The translations under genes were made by a program, and so were the position numbers. A DNA stretch of 41,585 nucleotides, taken from the NCBI GenBank assembly GCA_038258095.1, contig JBBSQE010000003.1, forward strand, positions 1 through 41,585, read 5' to 3'. Of the stretch, positions 22,400 through 30,259 are shown piece by piece. Source of the DNA: JBBSQE01 sp038258095. GTDB taxonomy: Bacteria; Actinomycetota; Thermoleophilia; Solirubrobacterales; 70-9. How positions within the stretch are numbered: position 1 is the stretch's first letter; the number at the start of each line of letters is the position of its first letter. Under the pieces are notes generated by a model, which made no database searches, was not told the DNA's origin, and was given only the letters and a program-made list of their open reading frames with translations.

Positions 22400-22417
22400 T
22401 CCCTCATCGCTGAGGGA
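22400..22417 (+). terminator. Hairpin after the copper operon
   Basis: TCCCTCA (22400-22406), tetraloop TCGC, TGAGGGA (22411-22417): a perfect 7-bp stem seven bases after the lipoprotein stop. No T run, but the position suggests the operon's terminator. Confidence 0.5.
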
Positions 22418-22776
22418 GGGATCGGATGGCGCGGCGGATCCTGTTGGATGCGGGGCCCATCCCGCCTGCGATAGCTGAAGCTTTCTCGGCGGGATGCACC
22501 CACCCCCCGCGACAAGCGCTCGGCCCAGCGATGCGGCGCCGGCCGGCGCAGAAGGGTGGGAAAGCGGGAGGGTTCGGGCGGGCTCTGGGCCTGGGAACGG
22601 TTGTCGGTGCCCCATTTGGTTCGGCATCGACAAGCGTCTCCAGGCCATAGGGGGGGTTCGCTTGTCGTTGTCGTCCGATCAGGGACACCCGCAACCGTTC
22701 CCCGGTTGGCCGGGTGCTCCGATCGCCGGGCCGGACGCGCCGGCCCCTCACGGGGCCGGGCTGTGTTACCTGCTGC
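22418..22776. other. Non-coding region between the copper operon and lemA, with a long-range inverted repeat
   Basis: About 360 bases between convergent genes. Short open frames here have no recognisable products. CATCCCGCC (22458-22466) and GGCGGGATG (22488-22496) form a perfect 9-bp inverted repeat. It encloses a 21-base loop containing a small AGCT/AGCT stem. On the minus strand it would follow lemA and could act as part of that gene's 3' end. The rest holds nothing I can name. Confidence 0.45.
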
Positions 22777-23475
22777 CTAGGAGCCCGCGGGCGGCGGTGC
22801 CGGCGGTGCGGGATCCGATGGAGCCGCCGGGGCCTCCGAGGCTGCCGACGGAGCTGCCGGGGCCGTGGGTGCGGCGGGCCCCGCCGGTGCGGCCGAGGCC
22901 GTCGGCTCCCCCGGGGCCGAGAAGGAAACGTTGACCGGCTCGCGGTCCGCGGCGTTCTCGATCTCGAAGAACTCGCGGGCCGTGAAGCCGCCCTGGTTGG
23001 CGATGATCGAGCCTGGGAACTGCTGGATATTCGTGTTGTAGGACTGGACGTTGGAGTTGTAGATCCGGCGGGAGGCCTGGATCTCGTCCTCGAGCTCGGA
23101 GAGCTGGTTCATCAGCTTCTGGAAGTTCTCGGTCGCGCGGAGCTGCGGGTAGTTCTCGGCGACTGCCCGCAGGTCGGTGAGCGCTCCGCTGAGCTGCGAC
23201 TCCGCCTGGGCGGTGTCGCCGACGCTCGAGGCGCGCATCGCGTCGGCGCGTGCGGCGGTGACCTTCTCGAAGACTCCCGACTCGTGTGCCGCGTACCCCT
23301 TGACCGACTCGACGAGGTTGGGCACGAGGTCGTGGCGGCGCTTGAGCTGGACGTCGATACCGCTCCACGCTTCATCTACTCGGTTGCGGGAGGCGATGAT
23401 CCCGTTGCGCTTCGCGACGTAGTAGAACGCCAGCAGTACGAGGATCACGACGATCACGATCACGGCAATAAGCAT
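22777..23475 (-). CDS. LemA family protein
   Basis: 232 residues. One N-terminal transmembrane segment (IAVIVIVVILVLLAFYYVA) is followed by the LemA helical domain: NRVDEAWSGIDVQLKRRHDL, VPNLVESVKGYAAHE, then a long helix and the closing VQSYNTNIQQFPGSIIANQG with FTAREFFEIE. The C-terminal 50 residues are a low-complexity Ala/Pro tail, longer than usual. LemA proteins are outward-facing membrane proteins of unknown function, often next to TPM-domain or HtpX genes, neither of which is present here. ATG 23475 has AGGAG in TTAGGAGCCCG at good spacing. It is divergent from the mce operon. Confidence 0.93.
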   Translation of the reverse strand: MLIAVIVIVVILVLLAFYYVAKRNGIIASRNRVDEAWSGIDVQLKRRHDLVPNLVESVKGYAAHESGVFEKVTAARADAMRASSVGDTAQAESQLSGALTDLRAVAENYPQLRATENFQKLMNQLSELEDEIQASRRIYNSNVQSYNTNIQQFPGSIIANQGGFTAREFFEIENAADREPVNVSFSAPGEPTASAAPAGPAAPTAPAAPSAASEAPAAPSDPAPPAPPPAGS

Positions 23476-23519
23476 TCGGGCTCCTAATCCAGCGTGTATG
23501 AGAACGGTTGCGTCGGGGC

Positions 23520-23560
23520 ATCCTAGCCCTTAGGAGGGAATAACCCTTAGGAAAGAATCA
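23520..23560. repeat. Tandem 17-base direct repeats upstream of lemA and mce
   Basis: CCCTTAGGAGGGAATAA (23527-23543) is followed immediately by CCCTTAGGAAAGAATCA (23544-23560), 14 of 17 bases identical. On the minus strand they sit directly upstream of TAGGAT (23525-23520), a fair -10 for lemA. A regulator binding site is likely. The remaining bases up to 23774 contain only short peptides without support. Confidence 0.5.
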
Positions 23561-23774
23561 ACGGGTCAGCCGGAGATCCGCCGGGGCGTTGGGTGCGAAC
23601 TGCCCGCACCAGCACTTAACCCCAAGTCAACGGAGGCATGGCTCAGACCGGGGAGAATCATCGGTAATGCGGAATGGTGCATTTGTGCTCCGTGGTTTTG
23701 CAAGGGGGCAGTTCGTTAGTTTTCGGTACGCCGCGCCAGGGGATGGCTCGGCCTGACAGACGGGGTGTTGCGTA

Positions 23775-25175
23775 GTGGCGAGGTCATCGATGGTCAGGGT
23801 TGCCGCGGTTTTGGCGCTGGGATGCGTCGTGGTGCTCGCCGTCGTCCTGCTGCTCGGTTTTGGCGGTAGCTCCTACACGGTCACCGCGCAGTTCCAGAAC
23901 GCCTCGCAGATCGTCAAGGGCAATCTCGTCGAAGTCGCCGGGGCCAAGGCCGGGACCGTCAAGAACATCTCGCTGGGGGACAACGGTACGGCGATGGTCG
24001 AGATGGAGATCACCGACGAGTACGCGCCGCTCTCCGATGCGACCGTCGCGACCATCCGCTCGCAATCACTGTCGGGCATCGCCAACCGCTACATCCAGCT
24101 CGACATGCCCCCGGGGGACGCGCCCGGCAAGCCGATCCCCGACGGCGGCGAGCTGCCGCTGAGCCAGACCGTCTCCGAGGTCGACCTCGACCAGCTCTTC
24201 AACACGCTCGATACGAAGACGATCGGCCACTTCAGGCAGGTCATCAAGGGCTTTGCGCGGGCGAACGCCGGAGTCGGGCCCCAGACGGCCCAGAGCTACC
24301 GCTACCTGAACCCGTTTCTGTCGACCTCGCGCGAAGTCTTCGCCGAGCTGACCAAGGACGAGGACCGGTTCCGTCACCTGATCGTCGACACGTCGTCGCT
24401 GTCCGGAGCGCTCGCGGAGCGGGCGCCGGACCTGGAGCAGTTCGTCTCCAACTCCGACGTGGCGTTCAGTGCCATCGCCTCGGAGAACCAGGCGCTCGCC
24501 GACTCGATCGGCCAGCTCCCGGACTTCATGCGCAACTTCAACACCACGGCCGTCAACCTGCGGGCGACGCTCGACGACCTCGACCCCCTCGTCGCGGCCT
24601 CGAAGCCGGTCGCACGCAAGCTTCCGCCTCTCACCAACGCCCTGCGCGGCTTCGCGACCGATGCGGTTCCGACCGTCCGCCGCCTGAGCGCGATCGTCGG
24701 CAAGCCCGGCGCCGGCAACGATCTCACCGACCTCGTTGCGCTTCAGCCCCGCCTCGCCAAGATCGCGGTGGGCCCGGTGCGCCGCAACGGCGCGGTCCGC
24801 GAGGGGGCACTCAAGGTGGGGACCCAGGCGCTGACCCGCAGCCTTCCTCAGCTCGCGTTCCTGCGCCCCTACGTGACGATCGAGGGGGTCAGCGGCTGGT
24901 TCGACGACTTCGGCCACTCGGGCATCTATGACGCGAACGGCGGGATCGGTCGCATCTCGACGACCTTCAACGCCTTCACGTTCTCCGTGCCCGGCATCCC
25001 GGATCTCGGCGGCACGCCGCTGACCGGCCCTCAGCAGCTCGCGGCCGGTCTCAGCACCCACAATCTGCGGCGCTGCCCAGGCTCGAACGAGCGCAACCCC
25101 GGTGACAACTCGACTCCGTTCACCGACAACGGCAACCTCAACTGCGACACCTCCGAGGTTCCGATCGGCCCATGA
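23775..25175 (+). CDS. MCE/MlaD-family lipid transport protein 1
   Basis: 466 residues: N-terminal membrane anchor (VRVAAVLALGCVVVLAVVLL), then an MlaD/MCE domain at about residues 33-112 (SYTVTAQFQNASQIVKGNLV, EVAGAKAGTVKNISL, SLSGIANRYIQLDM), then a long helical region as in mycobacterial Mce proteins. MCE proteins form hexameric rings or tubes that carry lipids or sterols across the envelope. First of six consecutive mce genes. GTG 23775 is used; GTG/ATG alternatives a few codons later (ATG 23790) would still keep the anchor. The stop overlaps the next ATG (ATGA). No YrbE/MlaE permease precedes it. Confidence 0.92.
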   Translation: MARSSMVRVAAVLALGCVVVLAVVLLLGFGGSSYTVTAQFQNASQIVKGNLVEVAGAKAGTVKNISLGDNGTAMVEMEITDEYAPLSDATVATIRSQSLSGIANRYIQLDMPPGDAPGKPIPDGGELPLSQTVSEVDLDQLFNTLDTKTIGHFRQVIKGFARANAGVGPQTAQSYRYLNPFLSTSREVFAELTKDEDRFRHLIVDTSSLSGALAERAPDLEQFVSNSDVAFSAIASENQALADSIGQLPDFMRNFNTTAVNLRATLDDLDPLVAASKPVARKLPPLTNALRGFATDAVPTVRRLSAIVGKPGAGNDLTDLVALQPRLAKIAVGPVRRNGAVREGALKVGTQALTRSLPQLAFLRPYVTIEGVSGWFDDFGHSGIYDANGGIGRISTTFNAFTFSVPGIPDLGGTPLTGPQQLAAGLSTHNLRRCPGSNERNPGDNSTPFTDNGNLNCDTSEVPIGP

Positions 25176-26878
25176 GAAGAATCGCCGCCATCCTCGCGCT
25201 GCTCGCCCTCGGCGCCGCCATTCCGCTCGTCGCGAGCGCCGGCGCGGACGACAGCCACAGCTACAAGGTCGAGCTCGACAACGCCTTCGGCCTGGTCGAC
25301 GGCTCTGAGGTCAGGGTAGCCGGCGTCAAGGCCGGCATCGTCTCCGGCCTCGACATCAACTCTGAAAAGCGTGCGGTCGTGACGATCGACATCTCCGGCC
25401 CGCTCTCCAGCTTCCGGGCATCCGCGACATGCTCCTCGCAGCCCCAGTCCCTGATCGCCGAGTACTACCTCGACTGCCAGCCCGGCAACCGGGGCAAGGA
25501 GCTGCCCGAGGGCGGTGAGATCCCCGTCCACAGCGAGAAGTACGGGAACCAGACCTTCACCACCGTCCAGAGCGACCTCGTCTTCAACACGCTCCGTGAG
25601 CCCTACAAGGAGCGGCTGGCCCTGATCTTCAACGAGTTCGGGACGGCGCTGGCGGGGAACTCGGAGAACCTGAACGAGGCGATCCGGAGGGGAGCCCCGG
25701 CGCTCGACCAGCTTCGTCGGGCGCTCGCGATCCTCAGCAGGCAGAACAAGGTCATCACGCAGCTCAACGTGGACGGGGACCAGGTCATCTCCCGCCTGGC
25801 GGATCGGCGCCAGGACGTCGTCAACTTCATCGACTCGGCCAACAGGACCGCCCAGGCGTCGGCGGCGCGCCGCGGTGATCTCGCCGAGAACTTCCGCAAG
25901 CTGCCCGGCTTCCTCACCGAGCTGCGGCCGACTCTCGCCAAGCTCGGCGGCGTGGCCGACTCCAGCACCCCGCTTCTCGCCGACCTCAACGCGGCCGCCC
26001 CCCAGCTGACCCGCCTGACCAGAACGCTGCCGAGGTTCAACGATGCCGCGGATCCTGCCATCCGCGCACTCGGGCGCGCGTCGGTCATCGGCCGCTCGGC
26101 CCTCGATCGCGGTGGCGATGAGATCGATGCGCTCCGCCAGGCGACGCGGAAGTCCTACCCGGCCGCCGATGAGATCGCCAACTTCCTCGTCTCCACCGAC
26201 GATCCGAGCCTGGCCGTCGAGACCGATGCGCGCGCCGCGCAGGACACCGGCCGCCCGGCGCCCACCGGTTACACCGCGCTGGAGGGCGTCCTCAACTACG
26301 CCTACTACCAGACAACCTCGACCAACCAGTACGACCAGGTCGGGCACCTCCTGCACTTCACGCTGACCGATCTGGGCCTCAGCCCATGCGGCAGCTACAA
26401 CGCCGGCCCCACCGTCCCGGCGAAGGGCGGAGGCCAGACCACGAACGCTGCGGATCGCGCCGACTGCGTCTCCTGGCTCGGCCCGAATCAGCCGGACATC
26501 AACCAGCCCCTGAACCTGCCGCCGTATGACCCGAGCGTCTGCCCCAACGGGTCCGACGACCTGTCGCTCTGCGATCCGGGTGCGACCCCGCGTCTCTCCC
26601 GCAGCACCAACGCGACCCCGTTGCCGTCCAGCCCGAGCGCCGGCGCAGGCCCCGCGGGCGGCCCCGCCGCGCCCGGGGACACCGGCAGCGGCGACAACGG
26701 TGATAGCACCGGTGCCACGCCGAACCCGCTCGCCCCGCTCGATCCGCTGTTCGGCCCGAACGGCATCACCGGCTCGACCGGCGCCACGGGCGCCACAGGT
26801 CTGCTGGGCGACGGCGGGTCGACGGGCTCCGAGGGCGCGGCGAACCCTGACCTCTTCAACTTCCTCTTCGGCGGCTGA
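25172..26878 (+). CDS. MCE/MlaD-family lipid transport protein 2 (signal peptide, Gly-rich tail)
   Basis: 568 residues. The N-terminus looks like a cleavable signal peptide (RRIAAILALLALGAAIPLVA, then SAGADD) rather than a plain anchor, and there is no lipobox Cys. The MCE domain follows: SYKVELDNAFGLVDGSEVRV, AGVKAGIVSGLDIN, and a domain insert with a Cys pair (ATCSSQ...YLDCQ). Helical region to about residue 330, then Cys-containing loops. The last 90 residues are low complexity (Gly/Pro/Ser/Thr with STGATGATG repeats), possibly reaching into the cell wall. Translationally coupled to gene 1 by ATGA. In Mycobacterium one of six Mce proteins differs in anchoring in a similar way (MceE as lipoprotein). 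Confidence 0.92.
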   Translation: MRRIAAILALLALGAAIPLVASAGADDSHSYKVELDNAFGLVDGSEVRVAGVKAGIVSGLDINSEKRAVVTIDISGPLSSFRASATCSSQPQSLIAEYYLDCQPGNRGKELPEGGEIPVHSEKYGNQTFTTVQSDLVFNTLREPYKERLALIFNEFGTALAGNSENLNEAIRRGAPALDQLRRALAILSRQNKVITQLNVDGDQVISRLADRRQDVVNFIDSANRTAQASAARRGDLAENFRKLPGFLTELRPTLAKLGGVADSSTPLLADLNAAAPQLTRLTRTLPRFNDAADPAIRALGRASVIGRSALDRGGDEIDALRQATRKSYPAADEIANFLVSTDDPSLAVETDARAAQDTGRPAPTGYTALEGVLNYAYYQTTSTNQYDQVGHLLHFTLTDLGLSPCGSYNAGPTVPAKGGGQTTNAADRADCVSWLGPNQPDINQPLNLPPYDPSVCPNGSDDLSLCDPGATPRLSRSTNATPLPSSPSAGAGPAGGPAAPGDTGSGDNGDSTGATPNPLAPLDPLFGPNGITGSTGATGATGLLGDGGSTGSEGAANPDLFNFLFGG

Positions 26879-26880
26879 CC

Positions 26881-28428
26881 ATGAGACAGGGACGTGCACA
26901 ATCACTCGCAACGTCTCCGACGATGGTCGGGGCGATCACGACGCTGATCATCATCGTCGCGGTCTTCCTCGCCTACAACGCATCCAACGGCCTCCCCTTC
27001 GTCCCGGTCTACAGGATCTCCGTCGAGCTTCCCAACGGTCAGCGCCTGGCCCCCAACAACGAGGTGCGCGTGGGTGGGACGAGGGTCGGGGTGATCGAGG
27101 CGATAACCCCCGAGGAGAACCCCAATCCGGGCAATGGCGCTCCTCCGGTCATCGCCAAGCTGGACCTGAAGCTCGACAAGATCGTCGATCCGCTGCCGGC
27201 CGACACGACCGTCAAGGTCCGCTACAAGAGCTCGTTCGGGCTGAAGTACGTGGAGCTCACCCGAGGCAACGGTAAGCCGCTCCCGGAGGGCGGCACGATC
27301 CCGGTCACCCAGGCATCCGGGCAGACCGAGTTCGATGACATCAACAACACGTTCGACGAGCCGACCCGTGAGGCGTCCCGGAAGGTGCTGGTGGGTTACG
27401 GCGACGCGTTCGCGGCGCGCGGGGCCTCGCTGAACGAGGTCATCCGCAACCTCAACCCGCTGTTCTCCTACCTCGATCCCGTCGCCCGGGTCCTCACGGC
27501 CAAGGACACCCGCCTCGATCGTTTCTTCCCGGCTCTTGCCAAGGTCGCTGCGCTGACCGCCCCGGTATCCGAGGAGAACGCCTCGAACTTCGCGAACATG
27601 GCCGCCACCTTCGCCGCTCTCTCGGCCGACACCCAGGCACTCCAGGACACCATCTCCTCCGGTGTCCCGACCCTCACGCAGGGGACGGTCGCCCTGAAGG
27701 CTCAGCAGCCGTTCCTGGTCGACTTCACCGATCTCGCCAACCGCCTGCGCCCCGGCGTCAGAGCGCTGACATCCGCCCTGCCGACGTTCAACGATGCGCT
27801 CGTTACCGGGGCTCCGGTGCTCACCCGCTCGATCCCGATCTCTGCGAAGACCGGCCGGGTGTTCGCGAATCTGCGCACGCTCGTCGACTCGCCCGAGACG
27901 AAGAACTCGCTCCTGCGCCTCCGGGAGACGTTCGGGCAGGCCGCTCCGGCGATTAAGTACATCGCGCCCTCGCAGACCGTCTGCGACTACCTCGGATACT
28001 GGGCCACGTACATCCCGAACGGCCTCAGCCAGCCCGACGGAACCGGCACCACCTTCCGCCAGGCGGTCGTCACCGCACCCTTCGGCAACATTGCCGGGAT
28101 CTCCACCGAGCAGCAGGGCGGTGTCGGCGGCTACGCCGGCGTCCAGGCCAACGGCCTGGCCGGCGCGCTCGACCCGAGCCCCGGCGAGTTCAAGCCGCGG
28201 GAGCTGGCGATCCTCCACGGTCCGCCATACGGCCCGTCGGTTGACAGCAAGGGCAACGCCGATTGTCAGGCGGGCCAGACCGGGTACCCGGTCGGCGATC
28301 TACGGGTGCCGGGGCAGCCGGCCTCGAACCCGGCCAACCTCGTCTCCAACCTCCCGGGCAACCGCGGCCCGACCTTCGCCGGCCGCGACCGCCTGCCGGG
28401 CCACCTCTACCCGAGGAAGCTCCCATGA
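26881..28428 (+). CDS. MCE/MlaD-family lipid transport protein 3
   Basis: 515 residues, starting two bases after the previous stop. N-terminal anchor (MVGAITTLIIIVAVFLAYNA), MCE domain with VYRISVELPNGQRLAPNNEV, RVGGTRVGVIEAITPE and YKSSFGLKYVELTRGNG, then a long helical stretch of repeated heptad-like segments (about 150-380). A C-terminal domain contains C and G/P-rich loops around QTVCDYLGYWATYIPNGL. That QTVCDYLGYW-type block is typical of actinobacterial Mce C-termini. It probably forms one subunit of a hetero-hexameric lipid conduit. Its stop overlaps a 12-codon micro-ORF that leads into gene 4. Confidence 0.92.
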   Translation: MRQGRAQSLATSPTMVGAITTLIIIVAVFLAYNASNGLPFVPVYRISVELPNGQRLAPNNEVRVGGTRVGVIEAITPEENPNPGNGAPPVIAKLDLKLDKIVDPLPADTTVKVRYKSSFGLKYVELTRGNGKPLPEGGTIPVTQASGQTEFDDINNTFDEPTREASRKVLVGYGDAFAARGASLNEVIRNLNPLFSYLDPVARVLTAKDTRLDRFFPALAKVAALTAPVSEENASNFANMAATFAALSADTQALQDTISSGVPTLTQGTVALKAQQPFLVDFTDLANRLRPGVRALTSALPTFNDALVTGAPVLTRSIPISAKTGRVFANLRTLVDSPETKNSLLRLRETFGQAAPAIKYIAPSQTVCDYLGYWATYIPNGLSQPDGTGTTFRQAVVTAPFGNIAGISTEQQGGVGGYAGVQANGLAGALDPSPGEFKPRELAILHGPPYGPSVDSKGNADCQAGQTGYPVGDLRVPGQPASNPANLVSNLPGNRGPTFAGRDRLPGHLYPRKLP

Positions 28429-28463
28429 CCTTTGAGCGAGCGAAGCGGGAGCCGGTGGCATGA
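28425..28463 (+). CDS. Possible 12-codon bridging ORF between mce genes 3 and 4
   Basis: ATG 28425 overlaps the stop of mce gene 3 (ATGA), encodes MTFERAKREPVA, and its TGA (28461-28463) overlaps ATG 28460 of mce gene 4 (ATGA again). The arrangement would keep ribosomes moving across a 31-base gap in an otherwise coupled operon. Whether the peptide itself matters is unknown; it could be coincidence. Confidence 0.3.
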   Translation: MTFERAKREPVA

Positions 28464-30259
28464 CCCGCGCACGCAAGGAACGCCGCAAGCTGCCCAACTG
28501 GGTCGTCGGGCTGGGGATGATCCTGCTGGTCGTGGTCTGCCTCTTCCTGGCCTTCAGCAAGCGGATCCCCTTCATCGACCGCGGTTACGAGGTGAACGCC
28601 GTCTTCGCCAATGCACAGAACCTGGCCGAGAACAGCCCGGTCCGGATCGCCGGCGTCAACGTCGGCAAGGTCAGCAAGGTCGAGCCGATGGCCGATGACA
28701 ACGCCGCGGTGGTGACGATGACGATCTCGAATGACGGCCAGCCGATCCACGAGGACGCTCGCATCCAGGTCCGCCCGCGGCTGTTCCTCGAGGGCAACTA
28801 CTTCGTCGATATCCGCCCGGGCAGCCCGAGCTCGCCCGAGCTCCCCGACAATGGGGAGATCCCGATCCAGCAGACCTCGGGCTCGGTGCAGCTCGACCAG
28901 GTGCTCTCGACGCTCCAGTCCAATGTGCGCGGGAACCTGCAGATCCTCCTCAAGGAGCTCGGCGACGGCCTCCAGAAGTACGGGGGCGCGGACGGCCTGC
29001 GCGAGTTCAACCGTACGGGCGCCCCGGCCTACAAGAACACGGCCCTCGTCAACGTCGCCCTCCTCGGGACCCAGGAGGGGGACCTCTCGGGCGTCGTCCG
29101 AAACTTCGACCGGGTGGTCGTGGCGCTGAACCGCAACCAGGATCAGCTCAAGGATCTCGTCACGAACCTGCGCATCGTGACCGGCTCGTTCGCGGCCCAG
29201 GACACGGCGCTCGCCAGTTCGATCCACCAGCTGCCGGGAGTGCTGTCGTCGGCCCGTCCGGTCTTCGACAACCTCAACGCGTCCTTCCCGGCCGTGCGCG
29301 CCTTCGCCCGGGAGGCTCTGCCGGGGGTCCGCTCGACAGAGGGGACGATCGACGTCGCGCTGCCCTTCGTACGCCAGCTCAGGCTGCTCGTATCGCCGCC
29401 CGAGCTGCGTGGCCTGACCGCGGATCTGCGTCCGACGATCCCCTCCCTTGCGAGGCTCACGAGGGCTCAGATCCCGTTCATGGAGCAGCTCCGCCCGCTC
29501 TCGTCCTGCTTCACCCACGTCATCGTCCCCTGGGGTTACAGCAAGACCAACCCCGTCGAGCTCGGCGGCAAGGCGGTCGGCCCGGTCTACCAGGAGACCG
29601 GCTACGGCCTGGTGGGCATCGGCGGCGAGAGCCGCTCCGGCGATGCCAACGGCCAGTACGTCCGCGTGATCGGCGGCGGCGGCACCAACACCGTCGTCCT
29701 GCCGCCGGCGTTCGGCCTGCCCAAGCAGGTCGGCACGACCGCGTTCCCGCTGCTCGGCGCCCAGCCGACCCTCACCGACTCGGCCAAGACCAAGTTCAAG
29801 CCGAAGGCTCCCTGTGAAAACCAGGACCCGCCGAATCTCAACTCCGAGGTGGGCCCGCCGCCCGCACGGCAGGGGTCGGTCTCCCGCAAGCAGCTCTCGG
29901 TCCTGAGCGACCCGGCCTTCGACGGAAGCGTGATCGAGAACACGAGCCAGCGCGGTGTCTCGCTGTACACGGACATGTTGCGTTTCGAGCAGATGGACCC
30001 GAAATCCGCCGAGGCGAAGTCACTCAGGGAGTCGTTGAAGCGCCGCATCGAGGCCTATCGCAAGGACGGCGTTTACGCGGACTACCGCAAGGCGGTCCTG
30101 GCCCTCGGCCGCGGAGATGTCCTCCAAGCGTTAGACACTGCCGATTCGGCCATCTCTGACGCAGGAACGCCGAGCTCGGGAGCGATCAGCTCCGGCGTCG
30201 CCAACTCGGGCGTCGGGAGCTCGGCGGCCGGGGCCTCGGGATCGGCGGGTGGCAAGTGA
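28460..30259 (+). CDS. MCE/MlaD-family lipid transport protein 4
   Basis: 599 residues, the longest of the six. A basic N-terminus and anchor (VVGLGMILLVVVCLFLAFS) lead to an MCE domain (YEVNAVFANAQNLAENSPVR, IAGVNVGKVSKVEPM, PRLFLEGNYFVDIRPG). Helices follow to about residue 340, then a domain with SCFTHVIVPWGYSKTNPVEL. The C-terminal 140 residues include a charged helical segment (LKRRIEAYRKDGVYADYRKA) and end in a Ser/Gly/Ala-rich tail. ATG 28460 is preferred to the in-frame possibilities because it overlaps the micro-ORF stop. Its own stop overlaps the next gene's GTG (GTGA). Confidence 0.92.
   Translation: MTRARKERRKLPNWVVGLGMILLVVVCLFLAFSKRIPFIDRGYEVNAVFANAQNLAENSPVRIAGVNVGKVSKVEPMADDNAAVVTMTISNDGQPIHEDARIQVRPRLFLEGNYFVDIRPGSPSSPELPDNGEIPIQQTSGSVQLDQVLSTLQSNVRGNLQILLKELGDGLQKYGGADGLREFNRTGAPAYKNTALVNVALLGTQEGDLSGVVRNFDRVVVALNRNQDQLKDLVTNLRIVTGSFAAQDTALASSIHQLPGVLSSARPVFDNLNASFPAVRAFAREALPGVRSTEGTIDVALPFVRQLRLLVSPPELRGLTADLRPTIPSLARLTRAQIPFMEQLRPLSSCFTHVIVPWGYSKTNPVELGGKAVGPVYQETGYGLVGIGGESRSGDANGQYVRVIGGGGTNTVVLPPAFGLPKQVGTTAFPLLGAQPTLTDSAKTKFKPKAPCENQDPPNLNSEVGPPPARQGSVSRKQLSVLSDPAFDGSVIENTSQRGVSLYTDMLRFEQMDPKSAEAKSLRESLKRRIEAYRKDGVYADYRKAVLALGRGDVLQALDTADSAISDAGTPSSGAISSGVANSGVGSSAAGASGSAGGK

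Noticed and set aside
22426..22934. Several overlapping plus-strand open frames between the copper operon and lemA
   Set aside because: Pro/Gly/Arg-rich translations without motifs; part of the region is antisense to the lemA low-complexity tail.
23666..23755. Mini-ORF of 29 codons before the first mce gene
   Set aside because: No ribosome binding site at proper spacing and no resemblance to known leader peptides.
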